A stretch of 9,770 nt of DNA, taken from NCBI GenBank assembly GCA_903873565.1, contig CAIQOY010000141.1, positions 1 to 9,770 of the forward strand. Reading direction: 5' to 3'. Position 1 is the first letter of the stretch, and every line of letters begins with the position of its first letter. The notes below the pieces were generated by a model that saw only the letters and a list, made by a program, of their open reading frames with translations, did no database searches and had not been told where the DNA came from. Made by a program: the position numbers and the translations under genes. This document shows positions 1 through 6,177 of the stretch, piece after piece. This DNA is from an uncultured Actinomycetes bacterium. Lineage in GTDB: Bacteria; Actinomycetota; Thermoleophilia; Gaiellales; F1-60-MAGs149.

Positions 1-98
1 CGCTGCCCGGCAAGGGCTACCTGCGGATCCGCCGCGGCGACACCCTGATCCTCGAGGGCGCGGGCGGCGGCGGCTACGGCGCGCCCGCGGCCCCGTAA
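1..98 (+). CDS. C-terminal end of a hydantoinase B / oxoprolinase-type protein (partial)
   Basis: The gene enters from the left edge (codons begin at base 3) and stops at TAA 96-98, leaving 31 residues. They include a basic stretch LPGKGYLRIRRGD, a hydrophobic strand TLILEG, and a glycine-rich GAGGGGYGAP just before the end. A GD followed by a beta strand and then PGGGGYGxP is the usual C-terminal signature of the hydantoinase B/HyuB family. These are ATP-dependent N-methylhydantoinase, 5-oxoprolinase or acetone carboxylase-like large subunits, which normally work with a HyuA partner. Here the expected proline before GGGGYG is alanine, and the protein ends soon after the motif. The substrate cannot be told from this fragment. 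The family call rests on one short motif plus its terminal position. Confidence 0.7.
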   Translation, partial: LPGKGYLRIRRGDTLILEGAGGGGYGAPAAP

Positions 99-111
99 GG
101 GAGCCCGCGCC

Positions 112-128
112 GCCCCCGACTCGGGGGC
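112..128 (+). terminator. GC hairpin after the hydantoinase-type gene; possible terminator or RBS-masking stem
   Basis: GCCCCCGA (112-119) and TCGGGGGC (121-128) are perfect inverted repeats around a single C, so the RNA can form a very stable short stem. It starts 13 bases after the TAA at 96-98, where a terminator would be expected, but no T-run follows. Its right arm touches the ATG at 129. The only purine-rich sequence that could serve as a ribosome site for the 31-aa gene (GGGGG, 123-127) is therefore inside the stem. Both roles are possible and neither is proven. Confidence 0.4.
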
Positions 129-224
129 ATGGACACCGAACGACTCCTGATCGCCCTCGCCGTGGCCGTGATCGCCCTGATCGCGGCCGACTGGCTCCGG
201 CACCTGGCCGGCGGCCGCCGGTGA
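129..224 (+). CDS. 31-aa single-helix membrane peptide
   Basis: I do not recognise this gene. It encodes 31 residues: a short polar start (MDTER), one hydrophobic helix at about residues 6-20 (LLIALAVAVIALIAA), then DWLRHLAGGRR. The basic tail after the helix suggests a cytoplasmic C-terminus. Nearly all codons end in G or C, like the neighbours. The stop TGA (222-224) overlaps the GTG start of the next gene as GTGA, an arrangement typical of translational coupling. Against it: the ribosome site is poor and lies in the hairpin at 112-128. Such tiny ORFs arise by chance in GC-rich DNA, so the support is the helix, the codon use and the overlap together. Confidence 0.45.
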   Translation: MDTERLLIALAVAVIALIAADWLRHLAGGRR

Positions 225-397
225 GCGCAGAGCCGCCGGCGGAGCCCGGTGAAGAGCCCGCGTTCTTCCCGCTGCCCGAGGACCTCGAGTCCCTCTCCGA
301 CGAGGAGATCGCGCGCCTCGCGGCGGGCATTTGGGAGGCCTTCGTCGGTCCGCAGGCCGACCAGCCCGAGCCCGAGCCGGAGGCCGAGGCGGGCTAG
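221..397 (+). CDS. Small acidic protein, 58 aa, hypothetical
   Basis: The GTG at 221 overlaps the preceding stop by 4 bases, and the frame runs to TAG 395-397. The N-terminus is rich in Pro and Glu. The middle (about residues 19-42) is PEDLESLSDEEIARLAAGIW, which looks like a helical LSDEEI motif, and the tail is an acidic PEPEPEAEAG low-complexity run. No catalytic motif, signal peptide or membrane segment is visible. The protein is strongly acidic and probably soluble. It might partner the 31-aa membrane peptide, but that rests only on the GTGA coupling. Codon use matches the neighbours. Its stop shares the palindrome CTAG (394-397) with the convergent minus-strand gene, so the two transcripts would overlap at their 3' ends. 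Confidence 0.6.
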   Translation: MSAEPPAEPGEEPAFFPLPEDLESLSDEEIARLAAGIWEAFVGPQADQPEPEPEAEAG

Positions 398-828
398 GGC
401 GCGACCGTGCCGTCGGGCAGGGCCGCGCCCGCGAGCGACGCGCCCTCGAGGTCCGCGTCCGTCAGGTCGGCACCCGTCAGGTCGGCGCCGTCGAGGCGCG
501 CCCCGGCGAGGTCGGCGCCCGCGAGGTTCGCGCCGGCGAGGTCGAAGCCGCGCAGGTCGCCCTCCGACAGGTCGACGCCCGACAGGTCCGCCCCGGCGAG
601 GCTCGGCCGCCGCCCCGCCGCGAGGTCGGACTCGGCGATCACGGGCACCGCGATCCGCCAGAAGCGGTCGCGGTAGGCCTCCGGCACGCCGAGCACCCGC
701 TCCGCGCGCTGGAACGCCTCGAGCGGGGCCATGCCCTCCCCCACGCGCGCGCCGACCCAGACGGCGACCGCCTCGAAGGCGTCGACGATGTCGTTCCAGG
801 CGATCGGGACCCGCTCGTCCTCGTCCAC
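394..828 (-). CDS. Pentapeptide-repeat protein, 144 aa
   Basis: Residues 76-140 form about 13 consecutive five-residue units of the A(D/N)LXX type (for example ADLTG ADLTD ADLEG), enough for roughly three coils of the square right-handed beta-helix of pentapeptide-repeat proteins. Residues 1-75 are a separate, probably helical domain that I do not recognise, with WNDIVDAF near the start and YRDRFWRIAVPVIAE near the end. No signal peptide or membrane segment is seen, so the protein is probably cytoplasmic. Some family members mimic DNA and protect gyrase, but many have no known role, and nothing here proves a gyrase link. The frame stays open far upstream of 828. I chose GTG 828 because the -10-like TACGCT lies exactly 7 bases before it and repeats of this geometry mark the neighbouring genes. 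It is divergent from the gene at 874. Confidence 0.8.
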   Translation of the reverse strand: MDEDERVPIAWNDIVDAFEAVAVWVGARVGEGMAPLEAFQRAERVLGVPEAYRDRFWRIAVPVIAESDLAAGRRPSLAGADLSGVDLSEGDLRGFDLAGANLAGADLAGARLDGADLTGADLTDADLEGASLAGAALPDGTVAP

Positions 829-835
829 GCCCCGC

Positions 836-841
836 AGCGTA
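836..841 (-). promoter_or_regulatory. -10-like box (TACGCT) for the pentapeptide-repeat gene, leaderless geometry
   Basis: On the minus strand TACGCT is followed by 7 bases and then the GTG at 828, so transcription would start at or next to the start codon. The -35 zone (about 859-864) overlaps the -10 of the divergent plus-strand gene. No good TTGACA match is present. Confidence 0.45.
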
Positions 842-861
842 CCCGCGGCGGGCGGCGCCCC

Positions 862-867
862 TACACT
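862..867 (+). promoter_or_regulatory. -10-like box (TACACT) for the 171-aa protein gene, leaderless geometry
   Basis: TACACT is followed by exactly 6 bases and then GTG 874-876. No ribosome site precedes that GTG, as expected for a leaderless message. The -35 zone (about 839-844) overlaps the minus-strand -10 at 836-841, so the two promoters are interleaved. Confidence 0.5.
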
Positions 868-873
868 CGGGCG

Positions 874-1389
874 GTGGCCGGGCGCCGCATCCCCATCCCG
901 TTCCTCGCCGCCGCGCTCGCGCTCGTCGTGGTGCCGCCCGCCGCGACCGCGTGGATCGCGTCGCAGCGCGACCCCGCGCCGGCCGCGGCGCCCGCCGCGG
1001 ACGACGCCCTCGACGTCACGATCGCGGTCGACCCGCTGGAGCCCCTCGGCGGCGGCACGGACGCCGCCCCGACGGCGACGGCCGACGCCTCCGCGGCGGC
1101 CGACGCCATCGCGACCCTGCCGCCCGGCATCCCGCTGCCCCCGGGGACGCCGCAGACCGCGCTGGTAGCGGGCGCGGACGGCGCCCGGACGTGGACGCTG
1201 ATCTACCCCGACGCCGATCGCGCCGCCTACGACACCTGGCTCGCGGAGCTCCTCGCCAGCGGCCTCAAGTCGACCTTCACGCTCGACCAGGGCGACCTCC
1301 GCTCCGAGTCGCTGGCGGGCGACGGCTTCACGGCGCAGGCCCAGCACGTCGACGGCGTCGGCGTCGCCCTCGTCGTCCAGGAGGGCTAG
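874..1389 (+). CDS. Membrane-anchored or secreted hypothetical protein, 171 aa
   Basis: The N-terminus is MAGRR followed by a hydrophobic stretch (about residues 7-29), a signal peptide or a single anchoring helix. There is no lipobox cysteine. Residues 32-80 are an Ala/Pro/Asp-rich linker with no expected fold. A compact C-terminal domain of about 85 residues begins at LPPGIPLPPGT and contains WTLIYPDADRAAYDTWLAELLASG, which suggests a strand-helix unit, then several strands to the end. I do not recognise the family and give no function. I took GTG 874 rather than upstream starts because of the TACACT box 6 bases before it and because it places the hydrophobic segment at the N-terminus. It diverges from the pentapeptide-repeat gene with 45 bp between. 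Confidence 0.7.
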   Translation: MAGRRIPIPFLAAALALVVVPPAATAWIASQRDPAPAAAPAADDALDVTIAVDPLEPLGGGTDAAPTATADASAAADAIATLPPGIPLPPGTPQTALVAGADGARTWTLIYPDADRAAYDTWLAELLASGLKSTFTLDQGDLRSESLAGDGFTAQAQHVDGVGVALVVQEG

Positions 1390-1417
1390 CGGGCCGGGCG
1401 GTCCGCCGGTCCTCCCG

Positions 1418-1423
1418 TACACT
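1418..1423 (+). promoter_or_regulatory. -10-like box (TACACT) for the DedA gene, leaderless geometry
   Basis: TACACT is the same hexamer as at 862. It is 6 bases from GTG 1430 and only 3 from GTG 1427. The 6-base spacing repeated in this window favours 1430 as the start. No clear -35 is visible. Confidence 0.5.
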
Positions 1424-1429
1424 GCAGTG

Positions 1430-2086
1430 GTGCCCGGGCCGCCGCTCCTCGCCATCCTCGCGGTCGGGCTCCTCTCGTACCTGAACCCCGAGACCCTGCT
1501 GGAGGCGGTCGGCGGCGTCGCGCTGTGGGTCGCCGCGGGCATCATCTTCGCGGAGTGCGGGCTGCTCGTCGGCTTCTTCCTGCCGGGCGACTCCCTCCTC
1601 TTCGTGGTCGGCCTGTTCGTGGGCAACGGCGCGATCGACCAGCCGATCTGGCTGGTCTGCGCGGTCCTCTTCGTGGCCGCGCTGGCCGGCAACATCGTCG
1701 GCTACGGCGTCGGCTACAAGGCCGGGCCCACGCTCTTCCGGCGCAAGGACTCGCGGCTCTTCAAGCACGAGTACGTCGAGTCGACGGAGCGCTTCTTCGC
1801 CCGCTACGGCGGGATGGCGATCATCCTCGCCCGCTTCGTCCCGATCGCGCGCACCTTCATCACGGCCATGGCCGGCGTCGGCCGCATGGACTTCCGGCGC
1901 TACCTCTTCTTCAGCACGATCGGCGCGCTGCTCTGGGCCGTCGGCCTGACCCTGATCGGCTACCTGTTCGGCAACGTGCCGTGGATCAAGAACAACCTCG
2001 AGATCACGATCATCGTGATCGTCCTCGCGAGCGTCGTGCCGGTGGCGATCCACCGGCTGGTCGAGCGGCGCCGCCCCCGCCCCTGA
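1430..2086 (+). CDS. DedA / SNARE-associated (VTT-domain) family membrane protein, 218 aa
   Basis: This is an integral membrane protein of about the usual DedA length. The family signature is present in order: AECGLLVGFFLPGDSLL (residues 41-57, with Glu42 and Asp54), GNIVGYGVGYKAG (87-99), FFARYGGMAIILARFVPIAR (122-141, with Arg135 and Arg141), then GVGRMDFRRYLFF and a late helix with GALLWAVGLTLIGYLFG. In E. coli YqjA/YghB the equivalent acidic and arginine residues are needed for function. DedA proteins are linked to proton-motive-force-dependent transport and to flipping of lipids such as undecaprenyl phosphate. Which lipid applies here is unknown. A last hydrophobic helix (about 190-207) precedes a basic tail ending RRRPRP. 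GTG 1430 is preferred to GTG 1427 because of the TACACT spacing; the difference is one residue. Confidence 0.92.
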   Translation: MPGPPLLAILAVGLLSYLNPETLLEAVGGVALWVAAGIIFAECGLLVGFFLPGDSLLFVVGLFVGNGAIDQPIWLVCAVLFVAALAGNIVGYGVGYKAGPTLFRRKDSRLFKHEYVESTERFFARYGGMAIILARFVPIARTFITAMAGVGRMDFRRYLFFSTIGALLWAVGLTLIGYLFGNVPWIKNNLEITIIVIVLASVVPVAIHRLVERRRPRP

Positions 2087-2112
2087 CGGGCCGCGGCGGC
2101 GCGGGATATCAT
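2083..2112 (+). promoter_or_regulatory. Promoter of the secreted repeat-protein gene (CTGACG / TATCAT)
   Basis: TATCAT (2107-2112) is the best -10 in the left part. It sits 6 bases before GTG 2119. CTGACG (2083-2088) matches TTGACA at four of six positions with an 18-base spacer, and it includes the TGA stop of the DedA gene. The promoter therefore begins at the very end of the upstream gene, and the message would be leaderless. Confidence 0.55.
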
Positions 2113-2118
2113 CGGGCC

Positions 2119-3759
2119 GTGCGCCTGCGCCCCCTCGTCGCCCTCACCGCGCTCGCGGCGCTCGCGCTCGCCCCGGCCGCGGCCGACGCGCAGAAGGACG
2201 TGCCGGCCTCGTGGTCGGCCACGTCCGCGGTCACCGACGCCGCCGTCCCCGCCAACCGCATCGCCGACCTGCAGGTCGTCGTCGACGAGGCCGGCACCGC
2301 CGTCTACGTCTGGCGCGAGAGCGACGGCGCGAAGAGCCGGGTCCGGACGCGCGCCTGCACCGCGACGTCGTGCACCGCCGTCGAGGACCTCAGCGACGCG
2401 GCGAAGAGCGCCCAGCGGCTCGCCGTCGCGCAGGCCCGCGACGGCACCGTGACCGCGGTCTGGGAGTACGCGGTGCCGAGCGCGATCAGCGGCCGCGCCC
2501 GCACGGGCGGCGCCTGGGGCCCCGAGGCCTCGATCAACGCCGCCGGCCTGCGCACGCTGCAGGGCGCCGCGGCCCTCGCCGACGGCGGCCTCGCCGTGGT
2601 GCTCAGCAGCGGCGGGCAGCCGATCGAGCTCGCCACGTGCACCCAGCGGCTCGCGGTCTGCGTGACCGGGCAGGTCTCCAACCCGGCGAACGCGGCGACC
2701 GCCCCGCAGCTCGCGTCCAACGGCGCCGACCGCGCGGCGCTCGCCTGGGTCGAGCAGGGCGCCGCCCTGACGCGGGTCGTGCGCTACGCCCCCATCACGA
2801 CCGTCCCCAACGCCGTGCCCGCGGCCGGGGCGGCGATCGCCCTCAGCGCCGACTCGGCGAGCACGAAGACGCGCCTCGCCGTCGACGTCGACAAGACCGG
2901 GATCGTGACCGTGGCGTGGGTCGAGAAGGACGCCTCCGACGCGCTCCTCGTGCAGCGCTTCGCGGCCTCCGCCCCGCCCGCCGCACCGCCGGCCCAGCCC
3001 GTGTTCACGACGGCGGGGGCGATCGCCGACGACAGCCTGCAGATCCACAGCGACGATGCGAGCGGCGCGGTCGTGCTGTGGGCGACGGCGCTCGGCGGCG
3101 CCCAGACCCTCAGCGCGCTGCCCTACTCGGTCCTCCAGCGCGGGACCCAGCAGGCGGTCACGACCGACGGCCAGTCGCTCGTGCCGCAGCTCGCGGTGAC
3201 GGGGACCGGCACGTCCGCGGTCGCCTACATCCGCGACGGCCAGGTCGGCGGCGCGTGGGCGGCGACGCCTGCCGGCGCCTGGACCGCCGTGGCGCCGGCC
3301 GCCGTGGACGGGTCGACCGCCGCCCAGCCGTCCCTCGCCGCCCCGCGCGCGGGCCAGATGGTGCTGGCCTGGGTCACGAGCACGCAGGCCAACGGCGAGC
3401 AGACGATCCGCACCGCGCGGCTGACCGCGGGCAGCACCACCCCCAAGCCGACGCTCAGGGTCGTCCGCCGCGCCAAGGTGCGCGGGACCGTCTCGACCCG
3501 CGTGACCGCGTCGGCGACGGGCTCGTTCCGGCAGGTCGGGCGGATCACCGTCCGCGGCCGCACCGTGGTGGCCTGCCGCACCGCGCCGCTCGGGATCGCG
3601 GCCGGCAAGGCGCGCGTCGCCACCTGCCGGCTGACCCGCGCCGCGACGGCGCAGCGGCGCACGGCCGCGCTGCGGATCCGGCTGGTGACGACGTTCACGG
3701 CCGACGACGGCCAGAGGGCCACCGCGACGATCACCGTGAAGCTCCCGCGCCGGCGCTGA
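2119..3759 (+). CDS. Secreted beta-strand repeat (propeller-like) protein, 546 aa
   Basis: The start MRLR plus an Ala/Leu core and AAADA-Q (cleavage likely after residue 24) is a clear signal peptide. The body (about 45-430) repeats a strand pair: an ADLQVVVDEAGTAVYVW-like unit recurs as VTAVWEY (111), AALAWVEQG (206), VTVAWVEKD (263), VVLWATA (318), AVAYIRDG (367) and MVLAWVTS (414). This pattern of about seven blades suggests a beta-propeller. Two cysteine pairs (80/85 and 174/181) fall in equivalent blade positions and could form disulfides outside the cell. Residues 445-546 form a separate basic, Arg-rich beta domain ending KLPRRR, with Cys486 and Cys503. There is no sortase or membrane anchor. 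The function is unknown; binding or surface roles are guesses. The start is set by TATCAT 6 bases upstream. It converges with the next gene, with 3 bases between. Confidence 0.8.
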   Translation: MRLRPLVALTALAALALAPAAADAQKDVPASWSATSAVTDAAVPANRIADLQVVVDEAGTAVYVWRESDGAKSRVRTRACTATSCTAVEDLSDAAKSAQRLAVAQARDGTVTAVWEYAVPSAISGRARTGGAWGPEASINAAGLRTLQGAAALADGGLAVVLSSGGQPIELATCTQRLAVCVTGQVSNPANAATAPQLASNGADRAALAWVEQGAALTRVVRYAPITTVPNAVPAAGAAIALSADSASTKTRLAVDVDKTGIVTVAWVEKDASDALLVQRFAASAPPAAPPAQPVFTTAGAIADDSLQIHSDDASGAVVLWATALGGAQTLSALPYSVLQRGTQQAVTTDGQSLVPQLAVTGTGTSAVAYIRDGQVGGAWAATPAGAWTAVAPAAVDGSTAAQPSLAAPRAGQMVLAWVTSTQANGEQTIRTARLTAGSTTPKPTLRVVRRAKVRGTVSTRVTASATGSFRQVGRITVRGRTVVACRTAPLGIAAGKARVATCRLTRAATAQRRTAALRIRLVTTFTADDGQRATATITVKLPRRR

Positions 3760-3762
3760 GGG

Positions 3763-6177
3763 TCAGCGCATCTTCTCGCCGGCCGGGTCGACCAGCCGGT
3801 CGGGGCCGACGACCGCCGCGGCGTCGCCGTCGAGGGTCTCCACCGTCACCTCCGCGCCCTCGGGCACGTCCGCCGGCAGGTAGGCGTAGCCGAGCATCCG
3901 CTGGGCGGTGTAGCCGTAGGCCGCGCTGCGGATGCGGCTGGTCGGGGCGCCGGCCAGCGCCACGGCCTCGCCGCCGTAGACGGGCAGCCAGTCGCCGTCG
4001 CCGATCACGAGCGTGCGGATGCGCGTCTCGAAGCCGGCCGCGCGGCGCGCCTCGAGCGCCTCCTTGCCGATGTAGTCGGCGTCCTTGCGGGCGCAGAAGG
4101 CGAGCCCGGCCTGGTCGGGCGTGTCGGACGGGGTGAGGTCGGTGCCGATGTAGCGGTAGCCCTTCTCCATGCGCAGGCCGTCGAGCGCGCGGTAGCCGCA
4201 GACGCGCACGTCGCCGGCGTCCCGCAGGGCGTCCCAGGCCGCGGTGGCGCTCGCCTCGCGGGCGTACAGCTCGAAGCCGTACTCGCCGACGTAGGTGATC
4301 CGCTGGGCGAACACCGTCGCGCCGCCGACCGCGATGTCGCGGCCGGTCCCGAACGCGATCGCGGGCGCCTCGGGGGCGACCGCGGCCATGATGCGGCGCG
4401 CGTCGGGGCCCCACAGGCCGATCACCGCGAGCTCGTCGGACTCCTCGCGGATCGCGACGTCGAGGCGCAGGCGGTGGGCGATCCCCTCGAGCCAGCCGCG
4501 GTCGGCGGCGACGGCCCCGGCGCCCGTGACCATCCGGAACGCGTCGTCGCCCAGGCGCGTGACGGTGACGTCGGCGATCACGCCGCCCCGGTGGTCGAGC
4601 ATCTGGGTGTAGACGACCGCGCCGACGGGACGGTCCAGCTCGGCGTCGCAGGCCAGCTGCACGAGGGCGAGGGCGTCGGGGCCCTCGATCCGGATCTTGC
4701 CGAAGCTCGACAGGTCGATGATGCCGGCGGCCTCGCGCATCGCGCGGTGCTCCTCGCCGATCAGGTCGAAGAACGGCATCCGGCCCCAGCCCCACGCGCG
4801 CTGGTCGGCGCCCATCCGCCGCCACGGCCGGCCCGGGTCGACGTACTCGGCGCGCTCGAAGCCCGACTTGACCCCGAACACGACGCCGGCCTCCTGCAGC
4901 CGGCTGTGCAGGAACGACAGGCGCGTCGGGCGCCCCCACTCGTCCTGGTCGTAGGGGTAGCGGAGGCGGTAGTAGTAGCGGTAGGTCTCCTGCGCGGCCA
5001 CGGCGGCGTGCTTGGGGTCGCGGTAGACCCCGGGGAAGCGCCACGGCCGGTAGCCGGAGGCGTCCCACTCCGTCTCGCCGTGGACGACCCACTCGGCGAG
5101 GGTCTTGCCGATGCCGCCCGCCCCGCCGAAGCCGTTGAGGGACAGGCCGGCCGCGACCCAGAAGCCGGGCACCCCGGGCATCGGGCCGAGCAGCGGGTTG
5201 GCGTCGGGCGTCATCGCGTCCGGATGGCAGATCAGGGCGGCGACGCCGGCCCGCTCGAGGAACGGGAAGCGCCGGATCGCGCCCTCCATCAGCTGCACGA
5301 AGCGCTCCTCGTCGGAGGGCATCGAGGTGGCGCCGTGGTCCCAGGGGACGCCGTCGACCCAGCGGGCCGGCGCGTCGGGCTCGTAGCCCCCGAACAGGAC
5401 CCCGCCGGCCTCGGCCTTGCCGTAGACGAGGTTGTCCGGGTCGCGGAAGCAGGGCATGTCGCGCGGCAGCTCGTGGCCCTCGACCGCCACCAGGGCGATG
5501 TGCTGGTGGTCGACCGGGGTCGACGGCACCCACGTGCCCACCATCGCGCAGACGCGGGGCGCCCACATCCCGGCCGCGTTGACGACGGTCGGGGTGGCGA
5601 TCCGGCCGTGCTCGGTGCGCACCGCCGCGATCGCGCCGTGCGGTCCGCGGTCGATGCCGGTCACCCGGCAGCGCTGCACGATCTCGACGCCGAGCTCGCG
5701 GGCGGCGCCGGCCAGCGCGTAGGTCGTGCGGTGCGGGTCGAGCCAGCCGTCCTCCGGCACCCAGATGCCGCCGAACAGGGACTCGGGCGAGGCGGCGGGC
5801 ATCCGCTCGAGCGCCGCCTCGGGCTCGAGCAGCTCCACCTCGAGGCCGATGCCGCGGGCGCGCGAGACGCCGCGGCGCATCTCGGCGAGCTGCTCGGGCG
5901 AGGAGGCGATGCGCAGCGAGCCGGTGCGCTCGAACACGTCGAGCTCCGTGTAGAGCCCGATCGAGTAGCGCCGGAAGCGCATCATCGTCTGCGACGGGTT
6001 GTACTGGGTGACCAGGCCCGCGGCGTGGTGCGTGGAGCCGCTGGTGAGCTCGCCCTTCTCGACCAGGACGACCTTCCCGGCCCCGTACTTGGCGAGGTGG
6101 TAGGCGATCGAGCAGCCGGTCACCCCGCCGCCGATGACGACGACGTCCGCCGTGTCGGGCATCTCGTTCGCGCTCAC
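3763..6177 (-). CDS. FAD-dependent dehydrogenase-GcvT fusion, dimethylglycine/sarcosine dehydrogenase-like, 804 aa
   Basis: This is the second gene of the minus-strand operon. Residues 11-40 hold the FAD-binding Rossmann motif (VVVIGGGVTGCSIAYHLAK, then VVLVEK). Next comes STHHAAG (48-54); His51 aligns with the histidine that binds FAD covalently in dimethylglycine dehydrogenase (STWHAAG there). PVDHQH (221-226) matches the PVQHQY active-site segment. Order: FAD domain about 10-380, linker/FAO_M about 385-445, GcvT folate domain about 470-695 (MLDHRGGVIADVTV with Asp536, YVGEYGFELY, DGLRMEKGYRYIGTDL), GcvT C-terminal barrel about 700-800. Expected reaction: oxidative N-demethylation with one-carbon transfer to tetrahydrofolate; the exact substrate is unknown. 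There is no signal peptide, so it is cytosolic. GTG 6177 overlaps the upstream stop (GTGA); ATG 6162 is the alternative start, giving 799 aa. Confidence 0.9.
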   Translation of the reverse strand: MSANEMPDTADVVVIGGGVTGCSIAYHLAKYGAGKVVLVEKGELTSGSTHHAAGLVTQYNPSQTMMRFRRYSIGLYTELDVFERTGSLRIASSPEQLAEMRRGVSRARGIGLEVELLEPEAALERMPAASPESLFGGIWVPEDGWLDPHRTTYALAGAARELGVEIVQRCRVTGIDRGPHGAIAAVRTEHGRIATPTVVNAAGMWAPRVCAMVGTWVPSTPVDHQHIALVAVEGHELPRDMPCFRDPDNLVYGKAEAGGVLFGGYEPDAPARWVDGVPWDHGATSMPSDEERFVQLMEGAIRRFPFLERAGVAALICHPDAMTPDANPLLGPMPGVPGFWVAAGLSLNGFGGAGGIGKTLAEWVVHGETEWDASGYRPWRFPGVYRDPKHAAVAAQETYRYYYRLRYPYDQDEWGRPTRLSFLHSRLQEAGVVFGVKSGFERAEYVDPGRPWRRMGADQRAWGWGRMPFFDLIGEEHRAMREAAGIIDLSSFGKIRIEGPDALALVQLACDAELDRPVGAVVYTQMLDHRGGVIADVTVTRLGDDAFRMVTGAGAVAADRGWLEGIAHRLRLDVAIREESDELAVIGLWGPDARRIMAAVAPEAPAIAFGTGRDIAVGGATVFAQRITYVGEYGFELYAREASATAAWDALRDAGDVRVCGYRALDGLRMEKGYRYIGTDLTPSDTPDQAGLAFCARKDADYIGKEALEARRAAGFETRIRTLVIGDGDWLPVYGGEAVALAGAPTSRIRSAAYGYTAQRMLGYAYLPADVPEGAEVTVETLDGDAAAVVGPDRLVDPAGEKMR

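Noticed and set aside
1397..1407. GGCGG-T-CCGCC inverted repeat after the 171-aa gene as a terminator
   Set aside because: The arms are only five bases with a one-base loop too tight to fold well, and there is no T-run.
249..1484. 411-codon plus-strand frame rich in Arg/Pro/Ser
   Set aside because: It is a composition artefact crossing a minus-strand gene with clear pentapeptide repeats and two plus-strand genes with better starts.
2211..4136. 641-codon plus-strand frame overlapping the secreted repeat protein and the dehydrogenase 3' end
   Set aside because: It is Arg-rich out-of-frame sequence. The frame at 2119 has a signal peptide, a promoter and repeated strand motifs.
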